From assembly GCF_000426645.1 (NCBI RefSeq), contig NZ_AUFT01000005.1, positions 1 to 64,000 on the forward strand: 64,000 nucleotides of DNA, read 5' to 3'. The position numbers were made by a program, and so were the translations under genes. The notes beneath the pieces were generated by a model. The model did not search any database and was not told the DNA's origin. It saw nothing but the letters and a program-made list of their open reading frames with translations. Within the stretch, counting starts at the first letter, position 1, and every line of letters starts with the position of its first letter. Source of the stretch: Nakamurella lactea DSM 19367 (GTDB taxonomy: Bacteria > Actinomycetota > Actinomycetes > Mycobacteriales > Nakamurellaceae). Of the stretch, positions 30,888 to 39,631 are shown in pieces.

Positions 30888-31492
30888 CGACGGAGATGAT
30901 GCCGAGCCCGGAGCTGCAAGAATCGCTGCGGACGCTGAGCCTGCGCATGGTGGATGGCACCGCCGACCGGGTGTCCGCGGACGGCGGCGACGAGTTGACG
31001 CCGTTGGACGTCGACAGCACCGGCCGCGCCGCGGCGACGCTGATCGCCCATGTCCGCCCGCGGGGCGTCACGGTGCTGCATTTCACCGGGCTGTTACGGG
31101 ATCGACATGGCTGGCGGACAGAACCGATGGGTTCGCTGCTGCTGTCGGCCGGCGAGCGGCCCGCCGGGGAGAGTTGCAACGTCCACGGTGGATCCGAGCG
31201 GCTGATCAGCTCCGGCGTGATGCCATGGTCGGGCTTCTATTTATGTTGCTGGTACCTGGAAACCGGCCCGGACCTCCGGCAGCTTCGCGTCGCAGGGCGG
31301 ATGCGGCCGATTCCGGATCACGGCCAGGTAATCGTGTGTTGGCGGGCGCGACAGCGGATTACCGAATGGGGACCTGGGCTGGCCGTACAGAGCGGCCCTG
31401 GTCCCGCGCCAGAGGTGGTTGCTGTCACCAGTGCTGGTAAACGCTTGCCGGTTGCTATCGGTGCGCGATCTGAACGTCAGGGCCGCAGGTAG
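30884..31492 (+). CDS. Hypothetical protein
   Basis: A 202-codon frame starting at a GTG that overlaps the amidohydrolase stop as GTGA (ATG 30875 is an alternative). The first two thirds have strongly GC-rich third positions, with segments such as LTPLDVDSTGRAAATLIAHV and GVTVLHFTGLL; from about 31220 codon use becomes less typical (YLCCWYLETG). No family recognised. Its last 16 bases overlap the convergent GNAT gene. The downstream part could have decayed or the real end could differ. Confidence 0.5.
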   Translation: MTTEMMPSPELQESLRTLSLRMVDGTADRVSADGGDELTPLDVDSTGRAAATLIAHVRPRGVTVLHFTGLLRDRHGWRTEPMGSLLLSAGERPAGESCNVHGGSERLISSGVMPWSGFYLCCWYLETGPDLRQLRVAGRMRPIPDHGQVIVCWRARQRITEWGPGLAVQSGPGPAPEVVAVTSAGKRLPVAIGARSERQGRR

Positions 31493-31881
31493 GCGTGCAG
31501 ACCGGACTCGTCGGAGCGCAGCAGACCGAGCGAGGTGTAGAAGGCGCGCTGGGTCCGGTCGTCATCGGTCAGCAGGACGAACTGGCGCAGGTCGGCGTAT
31601 TCGGCCAGCATCGCCGTCAGCAGCGTCCGGCCGACCCCGGTCCGCTGCGCGTCCGGGTGCACCAGGATGTCCTGCAGGTAGCAGACGCTGGCTCCGTCGG
31701 AGATGGTCCTGGCCAGCCCGACCAGCCGGCCGTCGTCATCCCGGGCGGTGAGCACCGCATGCGACCCGGCCACCGCGGCAGTCAGCCGGTCGGGATCGCG
31801 GGTATAGGCGCTCCAGCCGACGGCGTCGTAGAGGGCCAGCAGCTCGGGGGTCGCTGGGCGCTCGTTCGTCACGGTGGTCAT
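31477..31881 (-). CDS. GNAT-family N-acetyltransferase
   Basis: A 134-residue protein with the acetyl-CoA binding motif [11 protein letters not shown] preceded by the beta-4 strand [11 protein letters not shown], and a C-terminal [15 protein letters not shown] typical of small GNAT enzymes. The substrate is unknown. It is divergent from rpsP; its start region lies beside the rpsP promoter. Confidence 0.82.
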   Translation of the reverse strand: MTTVTNERPATPELLALYDAVGWSAYTRDPDRLTAAVAGSHAVLTARDDDGRLVGLARTISDGASVCYLQDILVHPDAQRTGVGRTLLTAMLAEYADLRQFVLLTDDDRTQRAFYTSLGLLRSDESGLHAYLRP

Positions 31882-32038
31882 CGTCTGGCACAATAACGCC
31901 TGTCACGGCCGTCGCTCGGCCCCTCTCACCGGGCGTGGCCGCCATTCGTGTGTTCGCCGGCGGTGCCCCCACTCGCTCGCCGAACCCACACCCGCGGCGG
32001 AACCATCCGCCACACGTATCGAGGAGAAGTCCACCACA
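31865..32038 (+). promoter_or_regulatory. rpsP operon promoter and leader
   Basis: TTCGTC (31865-31870), 18 bp, CACAAT (31889-31894), inside a TCTGGCACAATA string that also occurs upstream of rplS. The leader would be about 135 bases. It contains the hairpin GGCGGA-ACCA-TCCGCC (31996-32011) shortly before GAGGAG and the GTG start at 32039. I see no supported gene in the leader. Confidence 0.45.
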
Positions 32039-32797
32039 GTGGCTGTCAAGATCAAGCTTGCCCGCTACGGCAAGATTCGCGAGCCGTTCTACCGCGTTGT
32101 CGTTGCCGATGCCCGCACCCGGCGCAGCGGCCGGGCCATCGAGACCATCGGGCGTTACAACCCGAAGGCCGAGCCCAGCGTCATCCAGATCGAGTCCGAG
32201 CGGGCGCAGTACTGGCTGGGGGTCGGCGCCCAGCCGACCGAGGCCGTTGTCGCGCTGTTCAAGGTGACCGGTGACTGGCAGAAGTTCAAGGGCCTGCCGG
32301 GCGCCGAGGGCACCCTGAAGCCGCAGCCGGAAAGGGTCGACAAGAAGGCCGTGTACGAGGCGGCCGTTGCCGCGGCCGGCGGCACCGTCGAGGACACCTC
32401 GGGCGCCACCACCGCACGGAAGAAGCCGGCCAAGAAGGCCGACGACACCAAGGCCGACGACAGCAAGGCCGACGACAGCAAGGCGGACGACAGCAAGGCG
32501 GAGAAGCCGCAGGCTCTCGTCGACGCTCCCGCCGCCAAGGCTGACGAGGCTGACGAGGCGAAGGCGGACGACGCGAAGTCGGACGAGGCCCCGTTCGGCG
32601 AGGGCTCGCACGCCCCGATCGCCGACGACGCGCAGCCGGACGGGTTCCCGATCAAGGGCAACGCCAGTTCGAAGCTGTACCACCGCCCGGGCACCCCGTT
32701 CTACGACTCGACCGTCGCCGAGGTCTGGTTCGCGACCGAGGAGGCCGCCGAGAAGGCCGGTTTCTCGCTGCCGAAGTCGCAGCAGGGTGACGAGTAA
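32039..32797 (+). CDS. rpsP: 30S ribosomal protein bS16 with extra C-terminal module
   Basis: Residues 1-115 are a normal bS16 ([37 protein letters not shown]). The protein is 252 residues, against 80-165 in most bacteria. After the ribosomal domain come a Lys/Ala/Asp repeat linker ([15 protein letters not shown], about residues 133-160), an acidic stretch, and a final module of about 45 residues with [19 protein letters not shown] and [16 protein letters not shown]. This last part resembles the short actinobacterial module called the sunset domain, found at the ends of several unrelated proteins. GAGGAG precedes the GTG start. Confidence 0.93.
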   Translation: MAVKIKLARYGKIREPFYRVVVADARTRRSGRAIETIGRYNPKAEPSVIQIESERAQYWLGVGAQPTEAVVALFKVTGDWQKFKGLPGAEGTLKPQPERVDKKAVYEAAVAAAGGTVEDTSGATTARKKPAKKADDTKADDSKADDSKADDSKAEKPQALVDAPAAKADEADEAKADDAKSDEAPFGEGSHAPIADDAQPDGFPIKGNASSKLYHRPGTPFYDSTVAEVWFATEEAAEKAGFSLPKSQQGDE

Positions 32798-33045
32798 TGA
32801 GCATGTTGCCCGAGGCGCTGGAGCACCTGGTCCGCGGCATCGTCGACCACGATGACGACGTCAAGGTGGACATGACCACCGGCCGCCGCGGACGCACGCT
32901 CCAGGTTCGGGTGCACCCGGACGACCTCGGCAAGGTGATCGGTCGGGGTGGCCGCACGGCTACCGCGCTGCGCACCGTGATGGCGGCCGTCGGCGGGCGC
33001 GGGATCAGGGTCGACGTCGTCGACACCGATCGCCCCGGCCGCTGA
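32797..33045 (+). CDS. khpA: KH-domain RNA-binding protein KhpA-like
   Basis: An 82-residue protein holding one KH domain with the GXXG loop in KVIGRGGRTATALRTVM. The family (YlqC/KhpA) sits between rpsP and rimM in many Gram-positive genomes and binds RNA, often with KhpB. The ATG overlaps the rpsP stop (TAATG). The name is by synteny and motif. Confidence 0.92.
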   Translation: MSMLPEALEHLVRGIVDHDDDVKVDMTTGRRGRTLQVRVHPDDLGKVIGRGGRTATALRTVMAAVGGRGIRVDVVDTDRPGR

Positions 33046-33055
33046 GGTCGCTGAG

Positions 33056-33574
33056 GTGGATCTACTGGTCGGCCGGATCGGCCGTCCACACGGGGTGAAG
33101 GGTGCTGTCACCGTCGAGGTGCACACCGACGACCCCGAAACCCGGTTCGCCGCCGGGTCGGTGCTGGACACCGACCCGGCGGAGACCGGCCCGCTGACGG
33201 TTCTCACCTCGCGGCTGCACAGTGGCATCCTGGTGATCACCGTCGACGGGATCACCGACCGTAGCGGCGCAGAGTCGTTGCGCGGCACCAGGTTGCTGGT
33301 GGACGTGGAGGTCAGTCCGCCCAAGGACGACCCCGATGCCTTCTACGATCACCAACTCATCGGGCTGACGGCCCAGCACGTCGACGGCACCGGTCTGGGC
33401 ACGGTGACCGGCGTGCTGCATGCCCCGGCCGCGCCGGTGCTGACCATCACCACTGCTGCCGGTGAGGAAGTGCTGGTGCCCTTCGTCTCGGCCATCGTGC
33501 CGACCGTCGATCTGACCGCCGGCCGGCTGACGATCGACCCGCCGGACGGCATGTTCGACGCCGCGCAGGACTGA
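33056..33574 (+). CDS. rimM: Ribosome maturation factor RimM
   Basis: A 172-residue protein with the N-terminal barrel [17 protein letters not shown], the mid motif [11 protein letters not shown] and the C-terminal PRC-barrel strand [13 protein letters not shown]. RimM binds uS19 and helps 16S rRNA 3'-domain processing. GTG start, 10 bases after khpA. It belongs to the rpsP-khpA-rimM-trmD operon. Confidence 0.94.
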   Translation: MDLLVGRIGRPHGVKGAVTVEVHTDDPETRFAAGSVLDTDPAETGPLTVLTSRLHSGILVITVDGITDRSGAESLRGTRLLVDVEVSPPKDDPDAFYDHQLIGLTAQHVDGTGLGTVTGVLHAPAAPVLTITTAAGEEVLVPFVSAIVPTVDLTAGRLTIDPPDGMFDAAQD

Positions 33575-33615
33575 CCCTCCCGGAACCGGTCGACCCGGAG
33601 CAGATCGGAGTCCGC

Positions 33616-34452
33616 ATGCACATCGACATCGTCACCATCTTCGGCGAGTACCTGTCGCCGCTGCGGGAATCGTTGCTGGGCAAGGCCATCGAGGACGGCC
33701 TGATCGGTGTCGGCATTCACGACCTGCGGAACTGGACAACCGACCGGCACCGGACCGTCGACGATCCGCCGTACGGCGGTGGCCCCGGCATGGTGATGAA
33801 GGCCGACGTCTGGGGCGCAGCGTTGGACGCCGTCACCGACGGGGTCGAGCCGCCGCCGACACTGATCGTGCCGACCCCGGCCGGCCGGCCGTTCACCCAG
33901 CAGGTCGCGGCGGAGCTGTCGATCCTGCCGCGATTGGTGTTCGCCTGCGGGCGGTACGAGGGCATCGACCAGCGGGTGATCGATGAGGCCGCCGGCCGAA
34001 TGCCGGTGCGTGAGTTGTCGATCGGCGACTACGTGCTGGCCGGCGGCGAGGTCGCAGTGCTGGTGATGGTCGAGGCGATCGCCAGGCTGATCCCGGGCGT
34101 ACTCGGGAACCCGGAGTCGGCCGTCGACGATTCCTTCGGCGCCGGTCTGACGGGGCTGGTGGAGGCTCCCTCGTACACCAGGCCGCCGACCTACCGGGGG
34201 CTCGACGTGCCCGAGGTGCTGCTGGGCGGCAATCATGCCGCCATCGAGCGGCACCGTCGCGACGAGTCGCTGCGCCGGACGGCCGCCAACCGGCCCGACC
34301 TGCTGGCTGAGCTCACCGCCGATCAGTTGGACGGCGACGATCTGGACGTCCTGCTGGCGGCCGGTGTCAGCCCGCCGGCCGGGCTGGCCGAGCGGGTGGC
34401 CGCCGAACGCGCAGCCAGGGCGGCCAAGAAGGCGCGCCGCCGGCGGAGTTGA
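33616..34452 (+). CDS. trmD: tRNA (guanine-N1-)-methyltransferase
   Basis: A 278-residue SPOUT methyltransferase that makes m1G37 in tRNA. The trefoil-knot SAM site is clear: [24 protein letters not shown] and [19 protein letters not shown]. Slightly long at the C terminus (Arg/Lys-rich tail). It is the last gene of the operon and converges on the GH116 gene; the 37-bp gap contains GCCGGCC and GGCCGGC arms that could form a shared hairpin, without a T tract. Confidence 0.95.
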   Translation: MHIDIVTIFGEYLSPLRESLLGKAIEDGLIGVGIHDLRNWTTDRHRTVDDPPYGGGPGMVMKADVWGAALDAVTDGVEPPPTLIVPTPAGRPFTQQVAAELSILPRLVFACGRYEGIDQRVIDEAAGRMPVRELSIGDYVLAGGEVAVLVMVEAIARLIPGVLGNPESAVDDSFGAGLTGLVEAPSYTRPPTYRGLDVPEVLLGGNHAAIERHRRDESLRRTAANRPDLLAELTADQLDGDDLDVLLAAGVSPPAGLAERVAAERAARAAKKARRRRS

Positions 34453-34489
34453 CGCCGGTCCGTTTGGACAGCCGGCCGACCAGGCCTGA

Positions 34490-36859
34490 TCAGCGGGCCG
34501 GCCACGCCCCGAGCAGTCCCCAGGACGCCATCGACCGCACGTAGTGATGGCCGCACTCGACCTCGTCGAAGGGGTTGCGGCGGGAGCCGTCATACCGGTC
34601 CCGGATGTCGGAGACGATCGTCAGCGCGTCCGCCTGCCGGCCCAGCCGGGCCAGCCCGATCGCCGCGGTGTACTCGATGCCGGTCCATACTTCGGCCCAG
34701 TAGGGGAACGGGCGCCGCGGGCGACCGCCGCGCGGATAGGCGGCGTTCACCAGTCCTCGTTCGTCCGCCGCCACATAGCTGCGCTTGTCGTTGGCGTGTC
34801 GGTGGAAGTCCGGCATCGAGTTGTACCGAACCACGCTGTCCATCGCGATCCGGACGTGCTCGGGATCCAACGGCACCGTCAGCCCTGCGGCACAGGCCAT
34901 CCAGTAGCCGACCAGCTGATCCGGCAGGCAGCCGGGCCCGATCTGTGAGTCCGGATCCTGCGACGGATCCTGCGGACCGATCTCGTCGTGGTGCCGCAGG
35001 CCGACGGCGATCGGGGTGTCCGGGCCGACCCGGTGGATCTGCTGCTGGTAGAACTCGCCGTTGAACAGGTGACGGTCCGTCCAGGCGGTGCCGCGGGTCA
35101 GCAGGTCCCGACAGGTGGCGGCGAAGTCGTTGTCCCGCAGCGCTTCCGCCAGTTCGACGGCGGCCGCCAGGGCCGCCAGGTACCAGGACTGGTTGACGCC
35201 GGAGGGGCCGTAGTACTCCACGTCCATGGTGTTGTGCTGACAGCCCTCCAATACTCCGTCCCGGTCCGCGTCCCAACCGCCGTCGAGCCAGGCGAATTCC
35301 AACGCCCGGCGGGCCGCCGGCCAGAGCTGGTGCAGCCGTTCGTCATCCCCGGTGATCCGCCACAACCGGTGCAGCCGGACGATGGTGCCCAGCTGCCCGT
35401 CGGCCGCCGCGGTCGGCCAGGCCGACGCGGGGTGATGGGCCGGCAGCGCGGAGCGGAAGGTCATCAGGCCGCGGTCGTCGGTGGAATCGATGAATTCGGT
35501 GTGCCGCATGGTCCAGGCCAACTCGGGGAACAGCTCCTCGACGGCGTACTGGTAGTTCCAGACGTGTGTGCAGCTGCCGAAACAGCTGCCGTGGTCGTCC
35601 CAGGTTCCCTCCCAGCCGTAGAAGGTCCCGTCAGCCGTACGGAAGCAGGTGGGGGACTTGAGCACCGCCAGGTTGGCCAGGGCCGCCTCGGCCACCGGCG
35701 TCGGGACGCCGGAATCGAGGACCTGTCGGACGAAGGCAACGGTGTCCCGCTCCAGCTCGTCGAGTCGGGGGATCACCGCCCGCAGAACTGCCGCGGCGTC
35801 GGAATGCTGTGTCGCGTAATGGTTTCCGACGATCACGTCGCCGTACCGGTCGCCCAGCGTCCAGTTCCGCCGGTTCGGGAAGTGCCACCCGATCAGAAAG
35901 TCGAACCGGCCGCTCGCGCCGGGTGCCAGTGTCCTGCTGGCGACCAGGGACGCAGTGGATGTCGGGCTGCCCTGGGCAGGACCGCCCTCGGCCGGGCCAT
36001 CGAGTTGGCCGTCGGCCGCGAAGTCGTCCCAGAAGTCGAGTACCTCGAACCGCCAGTTCCAGCGGCTCCAGTGTGATCGGGTGGAGCTGGCGGCGCCGAG
36101 CAATCCCAGCGCCAGGGTGCCGTAGGACTCTGCATCCTCGGCGACGGCGTCGGTCCTGCCGAGCAGCACTGTTGCCCCCGGGGTCGGTACCGCACGCCAC
36201 GGCGGATTCTCCGGGATGACGGAGCCCGGTTCCCGCCCGCAGATGTTCTGCACCGAACCGACAACCGAGACCTCGACCGGTACGTCGCCGGTGTTGCGCA
36301 GTGTCACCCGGTAGGCGAGCAGCGGAATGCCGCTGGCCTCGGCATCCCCGGGGATCAGCGGGTTGAATGCGCCGACGGTGACGGCCAGCGGGATGTCCGG
36401 GTCGGTCAGCTCGACTCGACCGAACGGGTACGCGGCACAGAAGCCGGCCTCCCGGAACCGCGGCAGACCGGCCACCGGCACCGTGCTGCCGTCCGCGCCG
36501 GACAGGTCGGCCGCCGACAGCTCGCCCTCCAGCACCTTGGTCACCCGCTCGCCGCCCTCGGGCAGCACGCTCACGGCGAAGAAGCTCCGCGCGTCGAAGC
36601 CCTTGGCCGGCCGGTTGAACAGTTCCCAGTCGCACAGCCGGCCGTTGCCGGCCAGGCTCACGCATCCGGTCCCGATGCCGCCGACCGGCATCTTCAGGTG
36701 GGTCAGCTGGTCACCGGTGAACCGGCGGACGGTCGGCCAGTCGCCGGTGCCGCCCCCGGAATCGGAGGGTCCGGTGTCGGGGTGTCCGCCGGTCAGGTGG
36801 CCGTCAGCAGCGCGCCGGTCCGGCGTCGGGTGGGCACTGCGCGGTTCGGGGGACGTCAT
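34490..36859 (-). CDS. GH116-type glycosidase (bile-acid beta-glucosidase / glucosylceramidase-like)
   Basis: A 789-residue protein without a signal peptide. The N-terminal beta-sandwich has the family signature GGIGTGCVSLAGNGRLCDWELFNRP; the C-terminal (alpha/alpha)6 barrel has GSCFGSCTHVWNYQYAVEELFP and the catalytic Asp region CQHNTMDVEYYGPSG. The nucleophile is probably the Glu in GWEGTWDDHG. GH116 enzymes release beta-linked glucose, xylose or N-acetylglucosamine; substrate choice is open. The start ATG 36859 has GGAG behind it; a longer frame to 36985 would begin in the ArsR control region and is unlikely. Confidence 0.88.
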   Translation of the reverse strand: MTSPEPRSAHPTPDRRAADGHLTGGHPDTGPSDSGGGTGDWPTVRRFTGDQLTHLKMPVGGIGTGCVSLAGNGRLCDWELFNRPAKGFDARSFFAVSVLPEGGERVTKVLEGELSAADLSGADGSTVPVAGLPRFREAGFCAAYPFGRVELTDPDIPLAVTVGAFNPLIPGDAEASGIPLLAYRVTLRNTGDVPVEVSVVGSVQNICGREPGSVIPENPPWRAVPTPGATVLLGRTDAVAEDAESYGTLALGLLGAASSTRSHWSRWNWRFEVLDFWDDFAADGQLDGPAEGGPAQGSPTSTASLVASRTLAPGASGRFDFLIGWHFPNRRNWTLGDRYGDVIVGNHYATQHSDAAAVLRAVIPRLDELERDTVAFVRQVLDSGVPTPVAEAALANLAVLKSPTCFRTADGTFYGWEGTWDDHGSCFGSCTHVWNYQYAVEELFPELAWTMRHTEFIDSTDDRGLMTFRSALPAHHPASAWPTAAADGQLGTIVRLHRLWRITGDDERLHQLWPAARRALEFAWLDGGWDADRDGVLEGCQHNTMDVEYYGPSGVNQSWYLAALAAAVELAEALRDNDFAATCRDLLTRGTAWTDRHLFNGEFYQQQIHRVGPDTPIAVGLRHHDEIGPQDPSQDPDSQIGPGCLPDQLVGYWMACAAGLTVPLDPEHVRIAMDSVVRYNSMPDFHRHANDKRSYVAADERGLVNAAYPRGGRPRRPFPYWAEVWTGIEYTAAIGLARLGRQADALTIVSDIRDRYDGSRRNPFDEVECGHHYVRSMASWGLLGAWPAR

Positions 36860-36965
36860 CGATGCTCCGGCGGGTGCAGCGGGCGGGGACGGGTGGTGCG
36901 GCGTATGGAGAACGGTAACGGAACGCCGTTTCGAGCAGTCCGCGGCCGGGAGTGCAGATATTTCG

Positions 36966-36995
36966 TTGCAAAGAGTTCTTTGCATGCCTTACGGT
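36966..36995 (+). promoter_or_regulatory. arsR-MFS promoter with ArsR-type operator
   Basis: The inverted repeat TGCAAAGA-GT-TCTTTGCA (36967-36984) lies between TTGCAA (36966-36971) and TACGGT (36990-36995), an 18-bp spacer. Transcription would begin near 37002, at the arsR ATG (37003), suggesting a leaderless message. The palindrome is a typical winged-helix repressor site. The rest of 36860-36965 shows the short leader of the GH116 gene and nothing else I can support. Confidence 0.65.
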
Positions 36996-37002
36996 TCATG
37001 CC

Positions 37003-37689
37003 ATGGCCCCAGAACCACATCCGGGCGACGCCGGCGACCAGGCGCCCCCTGACCTGCGAATCGTCCCGCCGAGCGACCCGGCGTCGGATCAGGGTCGCGA
37101 TCAGCCGGCGGCCGATCAGCACCAGCCCGATCAGCACACGGTCGGGCCGGCGGCGCTCAAGGGACTGGCCCATCCGCTCCGGCTGCAGTTGCTGGCGGCA
37201 CTCAACGACCGTGGGTCGGCGACGGCCAGCCAGCTGGCTGCCGCGCTGGGCGAGTCCAGTGGTGCCACCAGCTATCACCTACGCCAGCTGCACCGGCACG
37301 GCTTCGTCGAGGAGGATCCGGACGCCGGCTCGGGTCGCGAGCGCTACTGGATACCGCGGCGTGGCGGCTGGGATCTCCCGGTGTTGGACCTGGCGCAGGA
37401 CGCCGCCAACGCCGCGGCCATCGACCTGGTGATGCACGAGCAGCTGGTCGCCGACCAGCGGCGGCAGCTGGCGGCGCTGGCGAGTGCGCCGGGCTGGCCG
37501 GCCGAGTGGCGCAACGCGATCAGTCGGCACGAGGCGGTGCTCAGTCTGGACGCCGGGCAGACCCGGCGGATGATCGACGAGCTGGACGCGGTGATCCGCC
37601 GCTACCTAGCGCTGCCGCCGGGACCGGGCGCGCGCCGGGTCGCCGTCCTGCTCAACACCCTGCCCACCGACCACGAGGTCGACCGGTGA
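37003..37689 (+). CDS. ArsR-family winged-helix regulator
   Basis: A 228-residue protein with a disordered N terminus (Asp/Gln/Pro-rich, to about residue 48) and the ArsR-type domain ALKGLAHPLRLQLLAALND...SQLAAALGESSGATSYHLRQL near 50-100. The longer C-terminal half is helical and has no metal-binding Cys motif, as in the ArsR-like group paired with MFS exporters. It overlaps the MFS gene by GTGA and has a palindrome on its own promoter, so autorepression plus control of the exporter is likely. Confidence 0.88.
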   Translation: MAPEPHPGDAGDQAPPDLRIVPPSDPASDQGRDQPAADQHQPDQHTVGPAALKGLAHPLRLQLLAALNDRGSATASQLAAALGESSGATSYHLRQLHRHGFVEEDPDAGSGRERYWIPRRGGWDLPVLDLAQDAANAAAIDLVMHEQLVADQRRQLAALASAPGWPAEWRNAISRHEAVLSLDAGQTRRMIDELDAVIRRYLALPPGPGARRVAVLLNTLPTDHEVDR

Positions 37690-39002
37690 GCCGACCAAGA
37701 GCGCAGCAGGGAACGCCCAAGACACGGCCCCAGCCCCTCGGCACGCCGTTCTGGCGGCTGTTCACCTCCAGCGGCACCTCCAACCTGTCCGACGGCGTGC
37801 TGCAGGCGGCTCTTCCGCTGCTGGCCGCAACATTGACCCGCGACCCCGTCGCCGTGTCGGCGCTCGCGTCGCTGGCCTTCCTGCCCTGGCTGTTGTTCGC
37901 GCTGCCGGCCGGCACCCTGGTGGATCGGGTCAACCGGCGCACCGCGATGGCGGTGGCCAACGTGTTCCGGGCCGGCCTGCTGGCGCTGATGGCAACGGCG
38001 GTGCTCACCGGGATCGCCTCGCTGCCGCTGCTGTACGCGACGGCGTTCCTGCTCGGCTGCGCCGAGACCGTGTACGACAGCGCCGCCCGGGCGATGCTGC
38101 CCGCGGTCATCGGTAAGCAGCAGCTGGAACGCGGCAACAGCCTGCTGACGACAGGGGAGAGCGTCGGCAACATCTTCCTCGGCGCGCCGATCGGGGCCTG
38201 GTTGTTCGCCATCGCCGCATCGATCCCGTTGTGGACCAACGCGATCGCCTATCTGATCGCGGCCGCACTGATCGTCACCGTCGCCGGGAACTTCGCCAGC
38301 AGCAGGACCGAGAAGACCTCGGTCCGCCACGACATGGCGGTGGCGCTCCGCTGGTTGCGGCACCACCGGATCCTGCGGTCGTTGATGATCACCACCGGGA
38401 TCTCCGGGCTGTTGCAGTCCATGGTCAGCGGCATTCTGGTGCTGTTCGCCCTGCAGAATCTGGGACTCTCCGAGCAGGGGTTCGGCATCCTGCTGGCGGT
38501 GGCCGGAGTCGGGGCGGTGCTCGGCGCGGTCCTGTCTCCGCGGCTGACGGCGACCTTCGGCCGGACCGCCGCGATGGGTTGCGGTGAGATCGCCTCGTCC
38601 GCGGCGGTGGTGGTGATGGGCCTGTGGCAGCACCCCGTGGTCGGCATGGTGTGCTTTGCGATCACCGCCGGCGGCATTTCGTCGTTCAACGTGCAGATCA
38701 TGTCGGTGCGGCAGGCGCTGATCCCGGAGCACATGTTCGGCCGGGTGCAGGGCGCCTATCGCACGGTGATCTGGGGCGGCATCCCGCTGGGCAGCCTGAT
38801 AGGCGGGCTGCTGGGGCGACACTGGGGACTGCCGGCAGTGTTCGTCATCTCCGGCGCACTCGGCATCGCCGCCGGCCTGCTGACCTGGGCGATTCTGCAT
38901 CGGCACCGGGCGGCGATCGCGGCCGCGTTCGAGCCGGATCCAGCGGACGACGGACCAGTTGCTTCGATCGGCCACGACCCCGCCGCGGGATCCGCCCCCT
39001 GA
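37686..39002 (+). CDS. MFS transporter
   Basis: A 438-residue major facilitator with about twelve membrane segments. The motif-A loop LVDRVNRRTAMAVANVFRAG follows helix 2, as in the enterobactin-exporter-like/Bcr-type MFS group. Coupled to the ArsR gene by a GTGA overlap. Efflux of an antibiotic or metabolite sensed by ArsR is a reasonable guess, the substrate is not visible. The tail after about residue 410 is hydrophilic. Confidence 0.88.
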   Translation: MSRPRAQQGTPKTRPQPLGTPFWRLFTSSGTSNLSDGVLQAALPLLAATLTRDPVAVSALASLAFLPWLLFALPAGTLVDRVNRRTAMAVANVFRAGLLALMATAVLTGIASLPLLYATAFLLGCAETVYDSAARAMLPAVIGKQQLERGNSLLTTGESVGNIFLGAPIGAWLFAIAASIPLWTNAIAYLIAAALIVTVAGNFASSRTEKTSVRHDMAVALRWLRHHRILRSLMITTGISGLLQSMVSGILVLFALQNLGLSEQGFGILLAVAGVGAVLGAVLSPRLTATFGRTAAMGCGEIASSAAVVVMGLWQHPVVGMVCFAITAGGISSFNVQIMSVRQALIPEHMFGRVQGAYRTVIWGGIPLGSLIGGLLGRHWGLPAVFVISGALGIAAGLLTWAILHRHRAAIAAAFEPDPADDGPVASIGHDPAAGSAP

Positions 39003-39027
39003 TCGTCGTCGGTCGACATCCGCCGAT

Positions 39028-39226
39028 TTCGTGGGTGACGGTGGCTCTGGCACAATAGAACGGTTGCCTCATCCCGGGCCTGCCCCGGCGTTACCCGAGG
39101 AAAACCGCAGTTCCGGAGGCTGTCGTCAGCGATGGCAACGCTTCCGTGCCGTCCGTCCCGCCCCGGGGCGGGTGTGACCGCCCACGAGTTGTACGACGCA
39201 GAACACCTGAGAAACAAGAGGACATC
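39028..39226 (+). promoter_or_regulatory. rplS promoter and structured leader
   Basis: TTCGTG (39028-39033), 17 bp, CACAAT (39051-39056), again within TCTGGCACAATA as at rpsP. A leader of about 160 bases follows. It contains the perfect palindrome CCCGCCCC-GGGGCGGG (39157-39172) and ends with AAGAGGAC before the ATG at 39227. The strong stem could regulate rplS, but no known riboregulator class is recognised. Confidence 0.45.
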
Positions 39227-39580
39227 ATGAACACCCTGGACGCGCTCGACGCCGCCTCACTGCGGACCGACGTTCCCGATTTCCGGCCCGGCGACTCCGT
39301 CAAGGTGCACGTGAAGGTCATCGAAGGCTCCCGCTCCCGGGTGCAGGTCTTCGCCGGCCACGTGATCCGTCGTCAGGGCGGCGGCATCCGCGAGACCTTT
39401 ACCGTGCGCAAGGTGAGCTTCGGCGTCGGTGTCGAGCGAACCTTCCCGGTGCACTCGCCGAACCTGGACCGGATCGAGCTGGTGACCCGCGGCGACGTCC
39501 GCCGCGCCAAGCTGTACTACCTGCGCGAACTGCGTGGCAAGGCCGCGAAGATCAAGGAAAAGCGCGACACCGCACGCTGA
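39227..39580 (+). CDS. rplS: 50S ribosomal protein bL19
   Basis: A complete 117-residue bL19: [58 protein letters not shown] and [16 protein letters not shown]. It sits at the 30S-50S interface. It has its own promoter region and is followed by lepB, the usual actinobacterial order. Confidence 0.97.
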   Translation: MNTLDALDAASLRTDVPDFRPGDSVKVHVKVIEGSRSRVQVFAGHVIRRQGGGIRETFTVRKVSFGVGVERTFPVHSPNLDRIELVTRGDVRRAKLYYLRELRGKAAKIKEKRDTAR

Positions 39581-39631
39581 TCGGATCGGGCTGCGACCGA
39601 TCCCCATCGGACACACGTAGCCTGTCCACTG

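Noticed and set aside
34453-34489. Bidirectional terminator between trmD and the GH116 gene
   Set aside because: GCCGGCC and GGCCGGC arms exist but with a long loop and no T tract; too weak to list as a terminator.
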